A stretch of 27,292 nt of DNA. Origin: CAITNM01 sp037138055 (lineage in GTDB: Bacteria; Pseudomonadota; Alphaproteobacteria; Paracaedibacterales; CAITNM01). The first letter of the stretch is position 1; each line of letters starts with the position of its first letter. The stretch covers positions 1-27,292 of the forward strand of contig JBAXJB010000020.1 in the NCBI GenBank assembly GCA_037138055.1, given 5' to 3'. The notes under the pieces were generated by a model, which did not search any database, had not been told where the DNA came from, and was given only the letters and a program-made list of their open reading frames with translations. Shown in pieces: positions 1 to 8,374 of this stretch. The position numbers and the translations under genes were made by a program.

Positions 1-720
1 TTTAGTGGAACTTTTAATTGTCGTTTCAGGTATTTCTAATTGTCGCTGATCATCTAGACTGATATTTTTCTTTAAAAACTGCTCTTGCATTGCTCGCATT
101 AGCTTGTCGTTTCTATGTCTCCCCATTCTGCCTTCAAATCTAGTATCAATAATGTTTATTGTGGAATATGTGCTACCATTTGTTTTTTTGCAAACTATTT
201 CCATGAATTCAACGTGATTATTACGATTAAAAGGAGCATAAATAGCCAGCTCATTGATAGAGTTATCTATTGAAAATGCATCGGTAATCAGATCACCAAA
301 AACAAGAGACTCTGATTCTCTGTTCCCTAAATATTTTGAGAACAATACAAACAATTTATCCTCTTGTTTTTTATAAAAGTAGCTTAATTTTAACTGCTTG
401 CATTCTTCTTCAGTAAGATACTCAGGATCTGCTCTAACTATCATTACAGTACCGGCAGGATACTCCTTCTGAATGTCCATAGTTTGCTTAAAAACTGGTT
501 CAGCTTGTGTTGAAAAATAGCGCATCTCAGAATCATTTTTAAACAACTCTGAAAATTTAGTCCGATTAATGCTGGATATTCCAAACATTGTAAAGCGGCA
601 GTGACCAGTCTTTTGGTCTAGCCTAAGCTGCTCTCGTATTAATTCATCATCATCTGCCCCAAAAACATTAACAATCGCAAAAAGACAAATTAAGTATCTT
701 AAATAATTTAAAAAATACAT
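1..720 (-). CDS. Secreted protein of unknown function, C-terminus cut by window edge
   Basis: An open frame starts at ATG 720-718 and stays open for 240 codons to the left edge, so the stop codon is outside the window. The N-terminus (MYFLNYLRYLICLFAIVNVFG, then ADDDE) is a good Sec signal peptide with probable cleavage after about residue 21. The mature part is hydrophilic and contains few cysteines (near residues 42, 107 and 177). I recognise no family motif. It is preceded on its own strand by a convincing promoter (750-778) with a leader of only about 20 nt, so it is probably transcribed alone or heads an operon going left. A periplasmic, outer-surface or exported location is inferred from the signal peptide only. 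I am confident that it is coding and not at all sure of function. Confidence 0.75.
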   Translation of the reverse strand, partial: MYFLNYLRYLICLFAIVNVFGADDDELIREQLRLDQKTGHCRFTMFGISSINRTKFSELFKNDSEMRYFSTQAEPVFKQTMDIQKEYPAGTVMIVRADPEYLTEEECKQLKLSYFYKKQEDKLFVLFSKYLGNRESESLVFGDLITDAFSIDNSINELAIYAPFNRNNHVEFMEIVCKKTNGSTYSTINIIDTRFEGRMGRHRNDKLMRAMQEQFLKKNISLDDQRQLEIPETTIKSSTK

Positions 721-749
721 ATCAACATCATAAAAATATCTACAATGCA

Positions 750-778
750 TGTATAGTAATTACATAAAGATTTTTCAA
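750..778 (-). promoter_or_regulatory. Sigma70-type promoter for the leftward secreted-protein gene
   Basis: Read on the minus strand there is TTGAAA (778-773), a 17-nt spacer and TATACA (755-750). This puts the transcription start near 743, about 23 nt before the ATG at 720. The hexamers match the consensus at 5 of 6 (-35) and 4 of 6 (-10) positions, with ideal spacing. It is a sequence match only. Confidence 0.5.
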
Positions 779-855
779 GAGAATTTTTAAATTAAATATG
801 AGTCGATTAAATCCATTATTTCGCACCTTCCTAAAATTTTTTCAAAACACTGCCA

Positions 856-884
856 TTGCAGCAAAAATTATGCGATGGTATAAC
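856..884 (+). promoter_or_regulatory. Promoter of tRNA-Val (and probably mltG-gmk)
   Basis: TTGCAG (856-861), a 17-nt spacer and TATAAC (879-884) lie so that transcription would begin near 891, three bases before the mature tRNA 5' end at 894. The ideal spacing and position make this a strong candidate. With no terminator visible between the tRNA and the gene at 983, the same promoter may drive mltG and gmk. Confidence 0.6.
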
Positions 885-893
885 CAGTAGATT

Positions 894-968
894 GGTCGCA
901 TAGCTCAGCGGTAGAGCACTACATTGACATTGTAGGGGTCACAGGTTCAATCCCTGTTGCGACCACCA
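894..968 (+). tRNA. tRNA-Val (anticodon GAC)
   Basis: A full cloverleaf can be drawn. The acceptor stem is GGTCGCA (894-900) with TGCGACC (958-964), the discriminator is A965 and CCA is encoded (966-968). The anticodon stem is CTACA/TGTAG (919-923/931-935) and its loop TTGACAT has anticodon GAC at 926-928, reading GUC and GUU. The T-arm contains GGTTCAATCC. The next gene starts only 14 nt after CCA and no terminator lies between, suggesting a tRNA-mRNA cotranscript cut by RNase activity. Confidence 0.95.
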
Positions 969-982
969 TTTCGTTGTAAATT

Positions 983-1960
983 ATGCGCCGCTTTATATTT
1001 CTTATTCTATTATTTTCAGTTGCAGGAGGGGTCATATTTTATGCTCCTGGCGGACTTTTGGCGCCATTAAATATAAACAAAAACACCACCTTCATTATTA
1101 AAAAAGGCGATTCCACAGTATCAATTGCACATTCTTTGAAAGAACAAAAAATAATTCCACATGCAGTAAGCTTTTTATGTGGGGTAGCGTTTCTCAAGCT
1201 AAAAAAGCAATCGCTAAAGCATGGTGAATATCTAGCTGAACCAAAGATTACTTTGTGGAAATTAATGCAGAAAATAGCCAAAGGAGATGTTGTTGTTCAC
1301 CATATCACCATTCCAGAAGGCCTCACTGTTTATGAAGTTTCCAAAAAACTTGAGGACATTTCAATTTTAGCAGGCACCATTGAAGCGTTACCTTCAGAAG
1401 GAACGTTACTACCTGAAACGTATGATTATTATTGGGGAGAGTCGCGGCAACAAGTGTTGCAGCGCATGGAAAAAGCCATGGAAACTCTTAAAAATAAGAT
1501 ATGGGCAATGCACCAGAGCAACTGCACATTAAAAAACTGGGATGAAGTCCTTATTCTTGCTTCAATTGTAGAAAAAGAAACAGGATTACCAGAAGAGCGT
1601 GATTTAGTAGCATCGGTCTATTTAAATCGGTTGCAAATAAACATGCCATTACAAGCTGATCCAACCGTCATTTATGCTGTCACTAAAGGGCAAACGTCTT
1701 TTTACAGGCCAATTTTCAAAAGCGATCTCGCTACTGATTCACCTTATAATACATATTTAAACAAAGGATTACCTCCCACACCAATTGCATGTCCTGGGGA
1801 AGCTAGCATTATGGCAGTATTAAAACCTGCCCAAACAGCTTATTTATATTTTGTAGCAAGTGGCACAGGTGGGCATGAATTCAGTCCTGACTTAAAAGCT
1901 CACAATCAAAACGTGAAATCCCTACGGCAAATTGAAAAACAAAAAAAGAGGCAATTATGA
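983..1960 (+). CDS. mltG: Endolytic murein transglycosylase MltG
   Basis: MltG (YceG family) cuts nascent peptidoglycan glycan strands in the periplasm while anchored in the inner membrane, and is thought to set chain length. The 325-residue product has an N-terminal membrane anchor (residues 4-25), a LysM-like region (about 36-90: FIIKKGDSTVSIAHSL) and the catalytic region. The family signature SIVEKETG places the catalytic glutamate at E197, followed by ERDLVASVYLNRL and QADPTVIY, all highly conserved in the family. Length is normal. The ATG follows the upstream tRNA CCA end by 14 nt and has no clear Shine-Dalgarno sequence. The stop overlaps the gmk start by 4 bp (ATGA), indicating translational coupling. 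Confidence 0.95.
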   Translation: MRRFIFLILLFSVAGGVIFYAPGGLLAPLNINKNTTFIIKKGDSTVSIAHSLKEQKIIPHAVSFLCGVAFLKLKKQSLKHGEYLAEPKITLWKLMQKIAKGDVVVHHITIPEGLTVYEVSKKLEDISILAGTIEALPSEGTLLPETYDYYWGESRQQVLQRMEKAMETLKNKIWAMHQSNCTLKNWDEVLILASIVEKETGLPEERDLVASVYLNRLQINMPLQADPTVIYAVTKGQTSFYRPIFKSDLATDSPYNTYLNKGLPPTPIACPGEASIMAVLKPAQTAYLYFVASGTGGHEFSPDLKAHNQNVKSLRQIEKQKKRQL

Positions 1961-2577
1961 ATATTAAAAGACGTGGTCTAATGTTTATATTGTCATCACC
2001 CTCTGGTGCTGGAAAAACCTCAATTGCTCAGGCATTACTTAAGCAAGATGTACATTTAAAAAATTCTATTTCGGTAACAACCCGACCCAAACGTCCATCT
2101 GAAATTGATGGCAAAGACTATTTTTTTATAACTGAAAATAAGTTCAAGGAAATGCTTAACAACGGTGAGCTTTTAGAGCATGCAGAAGTATTTGGACATT
2201 TTTATGGCACCCCTAAAGAGTTTGTATTTGAGCAATTGGAAATGGGATTTGATGTTATTTTTGACATTGACTGGCAAGGGACACAACAAATTGCACAGTT
2301 AGCACCTAATGATTTAGTAACCGTTTTTATTTTGCCGCCTGATTTACCTACCTTATACGAACGACTAAAAAACAGAGCTGAAGATGATGATGAAACAATC
2401 AGCATAAGAATGAACGAAGCAGCATCAGAAATAAGTCACTGGCCCGAATACCATTACGTAATAGTCAATCAAGATTTTGAAAAAAGCCTAGCTCAGATTG
2501 CTGCAATACTAACTGCAGAAAGAACCAGGCGCAAACGTCAGATAGGACTTGCTGAGTTTGTAAATCAATTTAGATAA
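1957..2577 (+). CDS. gmk: Guanylate kinase
   Basis: Phosphorylates GMP to GDP with ATP, in the cytoplasm, and feeds GTP and (p)ppGpp pools. The 206-residue product has the P-loop SSPSGAGKT (residues 13-21), the GMP-binding segment TTRPKRPSEIDGKDYFF (41-57) and the lid/core segment ending in DIDWQGTQQI, as in bacterial Gmk. Length is typical. The start overlaps mltG by 4 bp, so the two are coupled. The neighbour downstream is convergent, only 18 bp away, with no recognisable intrinsic terminator between them. Confidence 0.97.
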   Translation: MNIKRRGLMFILSSPSGAGKTSIAQALLKQDVHLKNSISVTTRPKRPSEIDGKDYFFITENKFKEMLNNGELLEHAEVFGHFYGTPKEFVFEQLEMGFDVIFDIDWQGTQQIAQLAPNDLVTVFILPPDLPTLYERLKNRAEDDDETISIRMNEAASEISHWPEYHYVIVNQDFEKSLAQIAAILTAERTRRKRQIGLAEFVNQFR

Positions 2578-2595
2578 AATAGACAAGCACAGAAA

Positions 2596-3081
2596 TTAAT
2601 ACCATTCTCCAAGCTCTTTTTGTTTTTGTTTGTATTTCCATGCATTTGAACTAATGGTGCCCAATCCATACCACACACTGTAATTCATAAGATATTCTTC
2701 CGAATAAGATTCTAAGTCTTCATTTGCTTGAGTGGAAGGCTTAAAGCTAAAAAGTTCATGAGCAATATTTTTTTGCTTAAGCGCTTCATTAAGATTTTTT
2801 ATACTTTTTTCAAGTTCAAGATAATGAGTCTGATGAAAACTTATTTCTGCTACTGCAGGACGAGAAAAGAGGCCAATTCCATTTTGAATAACATCTTTAT
2901 CTTCACCAGAAAAGTCACTTAAATTTTCCAACACTGTTTCTAAAGCTTGCTTGTAAGTTAGCGGTTTACCGTCACGAGTGTTGAGATAAGCACACGGATC
3001 GTCTAAATCTCGAATATCATCTGCTGCATTAATTGGGCTGAATGTCCCAAAAAAACCTATTAACAATAAGACTAATTTCAC
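2596..3081 (-). CDS. Small secreted protein of unknown function
   Basis: The 161-residue product starts with a signal peptide (MKLVLLLIGFFGTFSPINA, then ADD; cleavage after about residue 19). The start codon is GTG at 3081-3079, supported by AGGGA five nt upstream. The mature protein is mixed charge and largely helical in appearance (ETVLENLSDF; LELEKSIKNLNEALKQK), with a Tyr/Trp-rich C-terminal third (YLMNYSVWYGLG, then NAWKYKQKQKELGEWY). I recognise no family. It lies 77 bp downstream of yejE on the same strand and may be cotranscribed with it or have its own promoter. It converges with gmk. Its ribosome-binding site is matched by an upstream inverted copy (see 3086-3128). Confidence 0.65.
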   Translation of the reverse strand: MKLVLLLIGFFGTFSPINAADDIRDLDDPCAYLNTRDGKPLTYKQALETVLENLSDFSGEDKDVIQNGIGLFSRPAVAEISFHQTHYLELEKSIKNLNEALKQKNIAHELFSFKPSTQANEDLESYSEEYLMNYSVWYGLGTISSNAWKYKQKQKELGEWY

Positions 3082-3085
3082 AAAA

Positions 3086-3128
3086 ATCCCTAAAGCAACT
3101 GTTATGAATTTCAGTGTGCAATAGGGAT
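3086..3128 (-). promoter_or_regulatory. Inverted repeat able to cover the ribosome-binding site of the 2596-3081 gene
   Basis: On the minus strand, ATCCCTA (3128-3122) is perfectly complementary to TAGGGAT (3092-3086), which contains the AGGGA Shine-Dalgarno sequence of the GTG start at 3081. Pairing would give a 7-bp stem with a 29-nt loop. Such a short stem could occur by chance, and no function is shown. Confidence 0.25.
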
Positions 3129-3158
3129 ATTAAAAATAGATTAATAGGCTGAAATGAC

Positions 3159-4184
3159 TTACCCGATTTTAATTTTTCTAGAATCGAATGCATCACGCAC
3201 AGCTTCACCTGTAAAAATCAGCAAGCTTAAAAGCACAGATATTGAAAAGAATGCAGTTAACCCCAGCCATGGTGCTTGGATATTATTTTTAGCTTGAGTT
3301 ATTAATTCACCTAATGAAGCAGATCCCGGGGGCAGCCCAAACCCCAAAAAATCAAGGGATGTTAACGTAGCAATAGAACCGTTCAGTATAAATGGCAAAT
3401 AAGTAATAACTGCCACCATTGCATTGGGCAGCATGTGACGCCATATAATACGGCTGCTTGGAACGCCTAATGCTTCGGCTGCTCGAACATAATCAAGCGT
3501 GCGCGTACGGAAAAATTCAGCTCTTACAACGCCAACAAGAGTCATCCACGAAAACGTCAGCATAATTGCTAGTAACCACCAAAAATTTGGCTCAATCATG
3601 CTAGAAAGAATAATCAGCAAATACAAAACAGGTAAATTGCTCCAAATTTCAATGAATCGCTGCATCAGTAGATCAAATCGTCCACCGAAATATCCTTGAA
3701 GAGAACCTGTGAAAATTCCAATAATTGAAGCTCCTAAAGTAAGCGCCAAACCAAACAAAATAGAAATGCGAAAACCATAAAGAGAGCGAGTAAGAACATC
3801 TCGCCCCTGATCATCTGTTCCTAAAAGGTTGTCAACAGTAGGAGGCGATGGTGCTGGTGAATTAAGGGCATAATTAACGGTATTAATACTAAATGGAATT
3901 GGCGCCCAAATAATAAAACCATTAGGCTTTATAAGGTTTTGAACAAATGGATCACGGTAGTTTGTTGCCGTTTCAAAGGTTCCACCAAAAGTGGTTTCGG
4001 GATAACTTTTAAGCACAGGAAAATAATAGTTTCCCTTATAACTAACCAAAAGTGGTTTCTCATTTGCTATAAATTCTGCACACAAGGTTACTAAAAAAAT
4101 TCCTACAAAAATTAGAAACGAATAATACCCACGCTTGTTTGCCTTGAACTGATATAAGCGTCTTTGTGTAATTGGGTTCATCAT
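3159..4184 (-). CDS. yejE: Peptide ABC transporter permease YejE
   Basis: Inner-membrane permease of the YejABEF importer, which in E. coli takes up microcin C and other peptides. The 341 residues equal the E. coli length, and characteristic YejE stretches are present: RGYYSFLIFVGIFLVTLCAEF at the N-terminus, LGTDDQGRDVLTRSLYGFRIS (about 122-142), the EAA loop RAAEALGVPSSRIIWRHMLPN (about 234-254) and SLDFLGFGLPPGSASLGEL. Five or six membrane segments are visible. Unusually it is not next to yejB: it lies on the opposite strand, 21 bp downstream of rimI, while yejA-yejB are at 6494-9478. Two consecutive ATG codons could start it. No YejF ATPase gene is in the window. Confidence 0.95.
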   Translation of the reverse strand: MMNPITQRRLYQFKANKRGYYSFLIFVGIFLVTLCAEFIANEKPLLVSYKGNYYFPVLKSYPETTFGGTFETATNYRDPFVQNLIKPNGFIIWAPIPFSINTVNYALNSPAPSPPTVDNLLGTDDQGRDVLTRSLYGFRISILFGLALTLGASIIGIFTGSLQGYFGGRFDLLMQRFIEIWSNLPVLYLLIILSSMIEPNFWWLLAIMLTFSWMTLVGVVRAEFFRTRTLDYVRAAEALGVPSSRIIWRHMLPNAMVAVITYLPFILNGSIATLTSLDFLGFGLPPGSASLGELITQAKNNIQAPWLGLTAFFSISVLLSLLIFTGEAVRDAFDSRKIKIG

Positions 4185-4205
4185 AACTGCCTTTCGTAAA
4201 GTAGC

Positions 4206-4658
4206 TTATGATAGCGGTTTCGGTAATTTTTGGTAAGTCATAACAAACGCATCAAGTGCCGGGGCAGATAATTGAGGATAATACCCCTTACGGATGGACA
4301 CGAATTCAAAGCCAATTTTTTTATATAATTGTATAGCTGCAATATTTTGGCATTCAACATCTAGAAAAAATTTTTGCCCCTCAGGCGCCTTGGCAATTAC
4401 CCATTTTAGTAAATATGTCGCTAAGCCCTTTTTTCGTTGGTCCGGGTGCACCCCAATAGTGAGAAAATCTGTGGAATCATCAACTGTATACGTGAATATA
4501 AACGCCTGCTTGCCAACATGAAATGCTTCGTATTTGTGGTCACCTAAGTGTTGAGACCAAAGCTCTTCTCGATCAAAGCACACTTTAAACAAAGGTTGAA
4601 ACCAGGAGGCATCATCCTTGGTAATTGGCTCTGGTTTTGTATTCTGGTGTTCTAACAT
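4206..4658 (-). CDS. rimI: Ribosomal protein S18 alanine N-acetyltransferase RimI
   Basis: GNAT-family enzyme that acetylates the N-terminal alanine of ribosomal protein S18 using acetyl-CoA. The 150-residue product has the acetyl-CoA loop in IGVHPDQRKKGLATYLL (about 73-89; the pattern RKKGLA corresponds to motif A) and the RimI-type segment FFLDVECQNIAAIQLYKKIG followed by a GFEF...RKGYY tail. It lies directly behind tsaB, a common arrangement in bacteria, which favours RimI over another GNAT protein. Its only in-frame ATG makes it overlap the tsaB end by 47 bp. It is followed after 21 bp by yejE. Confidence 0.85.
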   Translation of the reverse strand: MLEHQNTKPEPITKDDASWFQPLFKVCFDREELWSQHLGDHKYEAFHVGKQAFIFTYTVDDSTDFLTIGVHPDQRKKGLATYLLKWVIAKAPEGQKFFLDVECQNIAAIQLYKKIGFEFVSIRKGYYPQLSAPALDAFVMTYQKLPKPLS

Positions 4659-5175
4659 AATATGGCTCAGGACTACTTACATTTTCAGGGTTTGGATGAA
4701 ATAAATAATATTGCAACAAGTGGAGAGCTAAATTTTTAGGTACTTGCCCCAGATCTCCACAAATGGATTTTCCTTGGTCTTTTAAAATATTTAGTTCTTG
4801 TTCTGTTGCGCAACTAACAAAGCCATCTATTTTTGTAAAATAATCCCCACGAAAACTATCAATAACCGGAATTGCCCCATCAAAAACCCATTGCAAAAGA
4901 TCAAGAGTATTAGGACAAAAAAGCGCTGAACCATAGCCTATTTTAAGGCCAATTGCGGTTGCTAATTGAATTCGAATGCTGGTAAAAGAGCCAGGTCCTG
5001 TTGTTGTAGCAACAACCTTTGGAGGCATAGGTAAAAAATCTTTAATTAAAGACGTTAAAATTCCTGCGTGCGTTTGCCCAGGTTCTAATATTGCAATATG
5101 CTCTTTAAATTCACCGTCATGATGCCACGCTAATTGACAAACGCCGGTTGACAAAGAAAAGCCAAGAATAGCCAT
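4612..5175 (-). CDS. tsaB: tRNA threonylcarbamoyladenosine biosynthesis protein TsaB
   Basis: TsaB (YeaZ) is the non-catalytic partner of TsaD in making t6A37 on ANN-decoding tRNAs. The start is placed at ATG 5175-5173, giving MAILGFSLSTGVCQLAW, which matches the usual TsaB N-terminus (hydrophobic strand then D/S-x-S/T); a longer frame starting at 5217 adds 14 residues without family support. The diagnostic motif TTGPGSFTSIRIQLATAIGL is present at about residues 56-75, with S in place of the usual G after SFT. Length 187 is a little short. The gene is divergent from glmU with a 50-bp gap and heads the leftward run tsaB-rimI-yejE. Confidence 0.88.
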   Translation of the reverse strand: MAILGFSLSTGVCQLAWHHDGEFKEHIAILEPGQTHAGILTSLIKDFLPMPPKVVATTTGPGSFTSIRIQLATAIGLKIGYGSALFCPNTLDLLQWVFDGAIPVIDSFRGDYFTKIDGFVSCATEQELNILKDQGKSICGDLGQVPKNLALHLLQYYLFHPNPENVSSPEPYYVRTPEYKTRANYQG

Positions 5176-5225
5176 TAAGATGAACACATGGTATGGTATT
5201 GGGGCAAACTCTAGCACAAATAAAG

Positions 5226-6539
5226 ATGAAAGCTGTAATTATTTTGAGCGCGGGACACGGCAAACGTATGAAGAGCGTTTTACCGAAGGTTCTTCACAAA
5301 GTTGCTGGCAAACCTATGTTACAGTGGGTGTTAGATGCTGTAAAAATTTTAAATGCGGATCAAGTTATTACAGTCACATCCCCTGAACTTGAAAGTCATG
5401 AAATACTAAAAGACACTGATGTTGTTGTGCAAGCTGTTCCCTTAGGTACAGGCGACGCACTTAAGCTTGGGGTGCAGAAACTCAAAAGCAATATTGATAA
5501 AGTTTTTTTGCTTTGTGCTGATACACCACTTTTAGACCCTCAAGATATCAAGAAATTAGAACATTCAAAGGCCGATTTAACCGTTATAGGAATGCAGCTT
5601 AATGATTTGAGCAAATCGTACGGACGCATAGAATGTAATAGTGAATGTCATCCCGTTGCTATTAGAGAAACAAAACATAATGAAAAGGTTAAAAATATTT
5701 CCTTAGGAAATGCAGGTGTTTATGCCTTTAGAGTAGAAATGCTTAAAGAGCTTTTGCCGCATTTAAAAATAAATACAGAATCTGGAGAAATTTATGCGAC
5801 TGATCTTGTTGAATTGGCGATTACTAAAAGCTATAAAACAGAGTTAGTAATTGCTGATGAAGAAAATTTCCTAGGTGTAAACACTCTTGTAGAACTCTCA
5901 CAAGCAGAGAAAATAATGCAACACCGCATCAAAACTCAGCACATGCTAAATGGTGTGCAATTTTTATTGCCTGATACAAATTACGTTAACTATGACGCTA
6001 AAATAGGCGCAGGCACAATTATTGAGCAAAGTGTTCACATTGGTGAAAATGTTCACATTGCACAAAATGCGAAAATACTAAGCTTTTCATATCTTTCCAA
6101 TTGCACAATTGAAAGTGCAGCAAGCATTGGCCCATTTGCTCATTTACGCGGCAATGTGGTAATTGAAGAGCGTGCTTCAATAGGAAATTTTGTTGAAGTA
6201 AAAGGGTCCACTATAGGCAAAAATGCAAAGGCAAAACACCTAAGTTATATTGGCGATGCAACAGTGGGAGAAGGTGCTAACATTGGTGCAGGAACAATTA
6301 CTTGCAACTATAACGGATTTGAAAAATTCAAAACCCACATTGGAAAAAATGTTATGATCGGCGCTAACAGCACTCTTGTAGCGCCTGTTATGATTAGTGA
6401 TGGAGCATACATTGCGGCAGGCAGTGTAATTACAGAAGATGTCGGCCCTGATAACCTAGCTATTTCAAGAACACAACAACGGGAGAAGAATGCATGGGCT
6501 TTAAGCTTTCGCGCAAAATACAGCAAAAAATTATCGTAG
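5226..6539 (+). CDS. glmU: Bifunctional UDP-GlcNAc pyrophosphorylase / glucosamine-1-phosphate acetyltransferase GlmU
   Basis: Makes UDP-GlcNAc for peptidoglycan and LPS from glucosamine-1-phosphate, acetyl-CoA and UTP. The 437-residue product has the N-terminal nucleotidyltransferase domain (ILSAGHGKRMKSVLPKVLHK; family usually GxGTRM, here GHGKRM) with QAVPLGTGDAL and the D in LLCADTPLL, then a left-handed beta-helix made of hexapeptide repeats from about residue 255. The acetyltransferase hallmarks IGNFVEVKGS, HLSYIGDA and NIGAGTITCNYNG are intact. Start is ATG 5226, giving the standard MKAVIILSAG; a frame beginning at 5193 would add 11 non-conserved residues. The 3' end overlaps yejA by 46 bp. 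Confidence 0.96.
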   Translation: MKAVIILSAGHGKRMKSVLPKVLHKVAGKPMLQWVLDAVKILNADQVITVTSPELESHEILKDTDVVVQAVPLGTGDALKLGVQKLKSNIDKVFLLCADTPLLDPQDIKKLEHSKADLTVIGMQLNDLSKSYGRIECNSECHPVAIRETKHNEKVKNISLGNAGVYAFRVEMLKELLPHLKINTESGEIYATDLVELAITKSYKTELVIADEENFLGVNTLVELSQAEKIMQHRIKTQHMLNGVQFLLPDTNYVNYDAKIGAGTIIEQSVHIGENVHIAQNAKILSFSYLSNCTIESAASIGPFAHLRGNVVIEERASIGNFVEVKGSTIGKNAKAKHLSYIGDATVGEGANIGAGTITCNYNGFEKFKTHIGKNVMIGANSTLVAPVMISDGAYIAAGSVITEDVGPDNLAISRTQQREKNAWALSFRAKYSKKLS

Positions 6540-8374
6540 TTCTTTTTAGTTTTTTAGGAGCAAGTCTTGACGCCGAATTGCTTACTTATTTTAGTGTGCA
6601 CAATACTGCGCCAAAATATGATGCAAACTCTCAATATTTTGACCACGTAAACCCTAATGCACCAAAGAAAGGCGCCCTAAAGCTTGCAGTTATTGGAACG
6701 TATGATGGTTTAAATCCCTTTGCCGTAATGGGCACATCTCCTACTCACATTGCAATTTTTTGTTTTGCAAAATTGCTTGATGAATCACAAGACGAAATTG
6801 GAATCAGCTATCCTTATGTAGCAAAAAATTTAGAAATAAGTAGTGATAAAAAAACTATTACTTACCACCTTAGAGAAGAAGCAACGTTTTCTGACGGCAC
6901 ACCAATAACTGCTGAAGATGTTATTTGGAGTTTTAATTTTTTAATAAAAATTAACCCTATGATGAAACAGTATTATCAAGATGTTTCAAAGGTCGTGGAG
7001 ATAGATCAACACACAGTTAAATTTCACAGCAAAAATCCTGGAAATAAAGAACTCCCTAGAATATTGGGTCAAATATATATATACCCTAGTAAATTTTTCA
7101 AAGAACACATGAACGAGAGCGGCGTTATGACCAAGCCATTTCCTTCAAGTGGACCATACAAAATAAGTGTGGCTGACTTTGGGCGCACTCTTGTTTTTGA
7201 ACGAGTAAAAAATTGGTGGGGAGAAAAAATTCCATCAAACGTTGGCCAGTATAATTTTGACACAATCGAGCTGCAATATTTTCGAGATCAAAACGCTGCA
7301 TTCCAAAGCTTTTTGGCAGGTAATTCAAATTTATGGCTCGAAGCTTCTGCCAATAAATGGCACACCGCTTACAATATTGCTGCTGTAAAAGATGGAAAAA
7401 TTATAAAGCGAATTATACCTGGAAGCAGCATTCAAGCTACAAAAGGGTTTGCGTTCAATTTAAGACGTGAAAAATTTCAAGACATTCGCGTTAGAAAAGC
7501 TATTTCCATGCTTTTCAACTTTGAAAGTTTAAACAGATCAATGTTCTACAATGAGTATTATCGTTTGAATAGTTATTACGGGAATGCTGATATGGCTCAT
7601 AATGGCGAACCAACAGGGGAAGAGCTTAATCTTTTACAACCGTATAAAGATAAGCTACCTGCAGAAGTATTTGGGCCCTCTTTTAAGAACCTTGTATACA
7701 AAGAAGATATTTTACCCAGAGAAATCTTACAGCAAGCACTAGACTTGCTAAAAGAAGCCGGATGGAAATTGAAAGATCAAAAGCTCACGAATACAAAAGG
7801 AGAAGCGTTTGAAATTACTTTTCTATATACAGATGCTATCCTTGAGAAGATTATTTTACACATGCAACGCAACCTAGCCGCTGCCGGCATAGAATTAAAG
7901 CCACGACAAGTAGATGCAAGCACCTACACAGAAATGGTTGACCAATTTGATTTTGATATGGTGATGATAGCCATTGCACAAGACCATTCATTGGGCAATG
8001 AACAACGAGAATATTTTGGCAGCAAGTCAGCCAGCGTGAAGGGTTCCAAAAACTTAGCAGGCATTAAAAACACTGTGGTAGATGAGTTAATAGAAAAATT
8101 AGTCGCAGCTAAAGATTATCAATCAATGTTGAATTGTGCCCATGCTATAGACCGCGTATTATGCTGGAATTATTACATGATTATGAACTGGGATTTTGCG
8201 GGATTGCGTGCCGCATATTGGAATAAGTTTGCAATGCCTGAAAAATCACCAAAGTATTCGCCATTCCCAGTGTTAACCTGGTGGGAAAAGCCAGATAGTC
8301 AGGAACAAACAATAAAACAAAACCAAGGAATGATTCATAGAATTATGCGCATAATAAAAGGTTGGGTTGCCTAA
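6494..8374 (+). CDS. yejA: Periplasmic peptide-binding protein YejA
   Basis: Solute-binding protein (SBP_bac_5 family) that delivers peptides to the YejBE permease. The 626-residue product opens with a signal peptide (about residues 1-27: KIIVVLFSFLGASLDA) and then the YejA-type start of the mature protein (YFDHVNPNAPKKGALKLAVI; GTYDGLNPFA). The family segment ATFSDGTPITAEDVIWSFNF is present near residue 131. Length matches E. coli YejA (about 600). The start codon lies inside the glmU end (46-bp overlap); the signal peptide supports it. yejB follows with no gap (TAA then ATG), so the two are coupled. Confidence 0.95.
   Translation: MGFKLSRKIQQKIIVVLFSFLGASLDAELLTYFSVHNTAPKYDANSQYFDHVNPNAPKKGALKLAVIGTYDGLNPFAVMGTSPTHIAIFCFAKLLDESQDEIGISYPYVAKNLEISSDKKTITYHLREEATFSDGTPITAEDVIWSFNFLIKINPMMKQYYQDVSKVVEIDQHTVKFHSKNPGNKELPRILGQIYIYPSKFFKEHMNESGVMTKPFPSSGPYKISVADFGRTLVFERVKNWWGEKIPSNVGQYNFDTIELQYFRDQNAAFQSFLAGNSNLWLEASANKWHTAYNIAAVKDGKIIKRIIPGSSIQATKGFAFNLRREKFQDIRVRKAISMLFNFESLNRSMFYNEYYRLNSYYGNADMAHNGEPTGEELNLLQPYKDKLPAEVFGPSFKNLVYKEDILPREILQQALDLLKEAGWKLKDQKLTNTKGEAFEITFLYTDAILEKIILHMQRNLAAAGIELKPRQVDASTYTEMVDQFDFDMVMIAIAQDHSLGNEQREYFGSKSASVKGSKNLAGIKNTVVDELIEKLVAAKDYQSMLNCAHAIDRVLCWNYYMIMNWDFAGLRAAYWNKFAMPEKSPKYSPFPVLTWWEKPDSQEQTIKQNQGMIHRIMRIIKGWVA

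Noticed and set aside
5134..5153. Two TTGACA hexamers as -35 elements for glmU
   Set aside because: They lie within tsaB coding sequence and no acceptable -10 occurs 16-18 nt downstream of either.
5176..5225. Longer N-termini for tsaB (from 5217) and glmU (from 5193)
   Set aside because: The added residues do not match either family. The internal ATGs at 5175 and 5226 give the standard N-termini and remove the mutual overlap.
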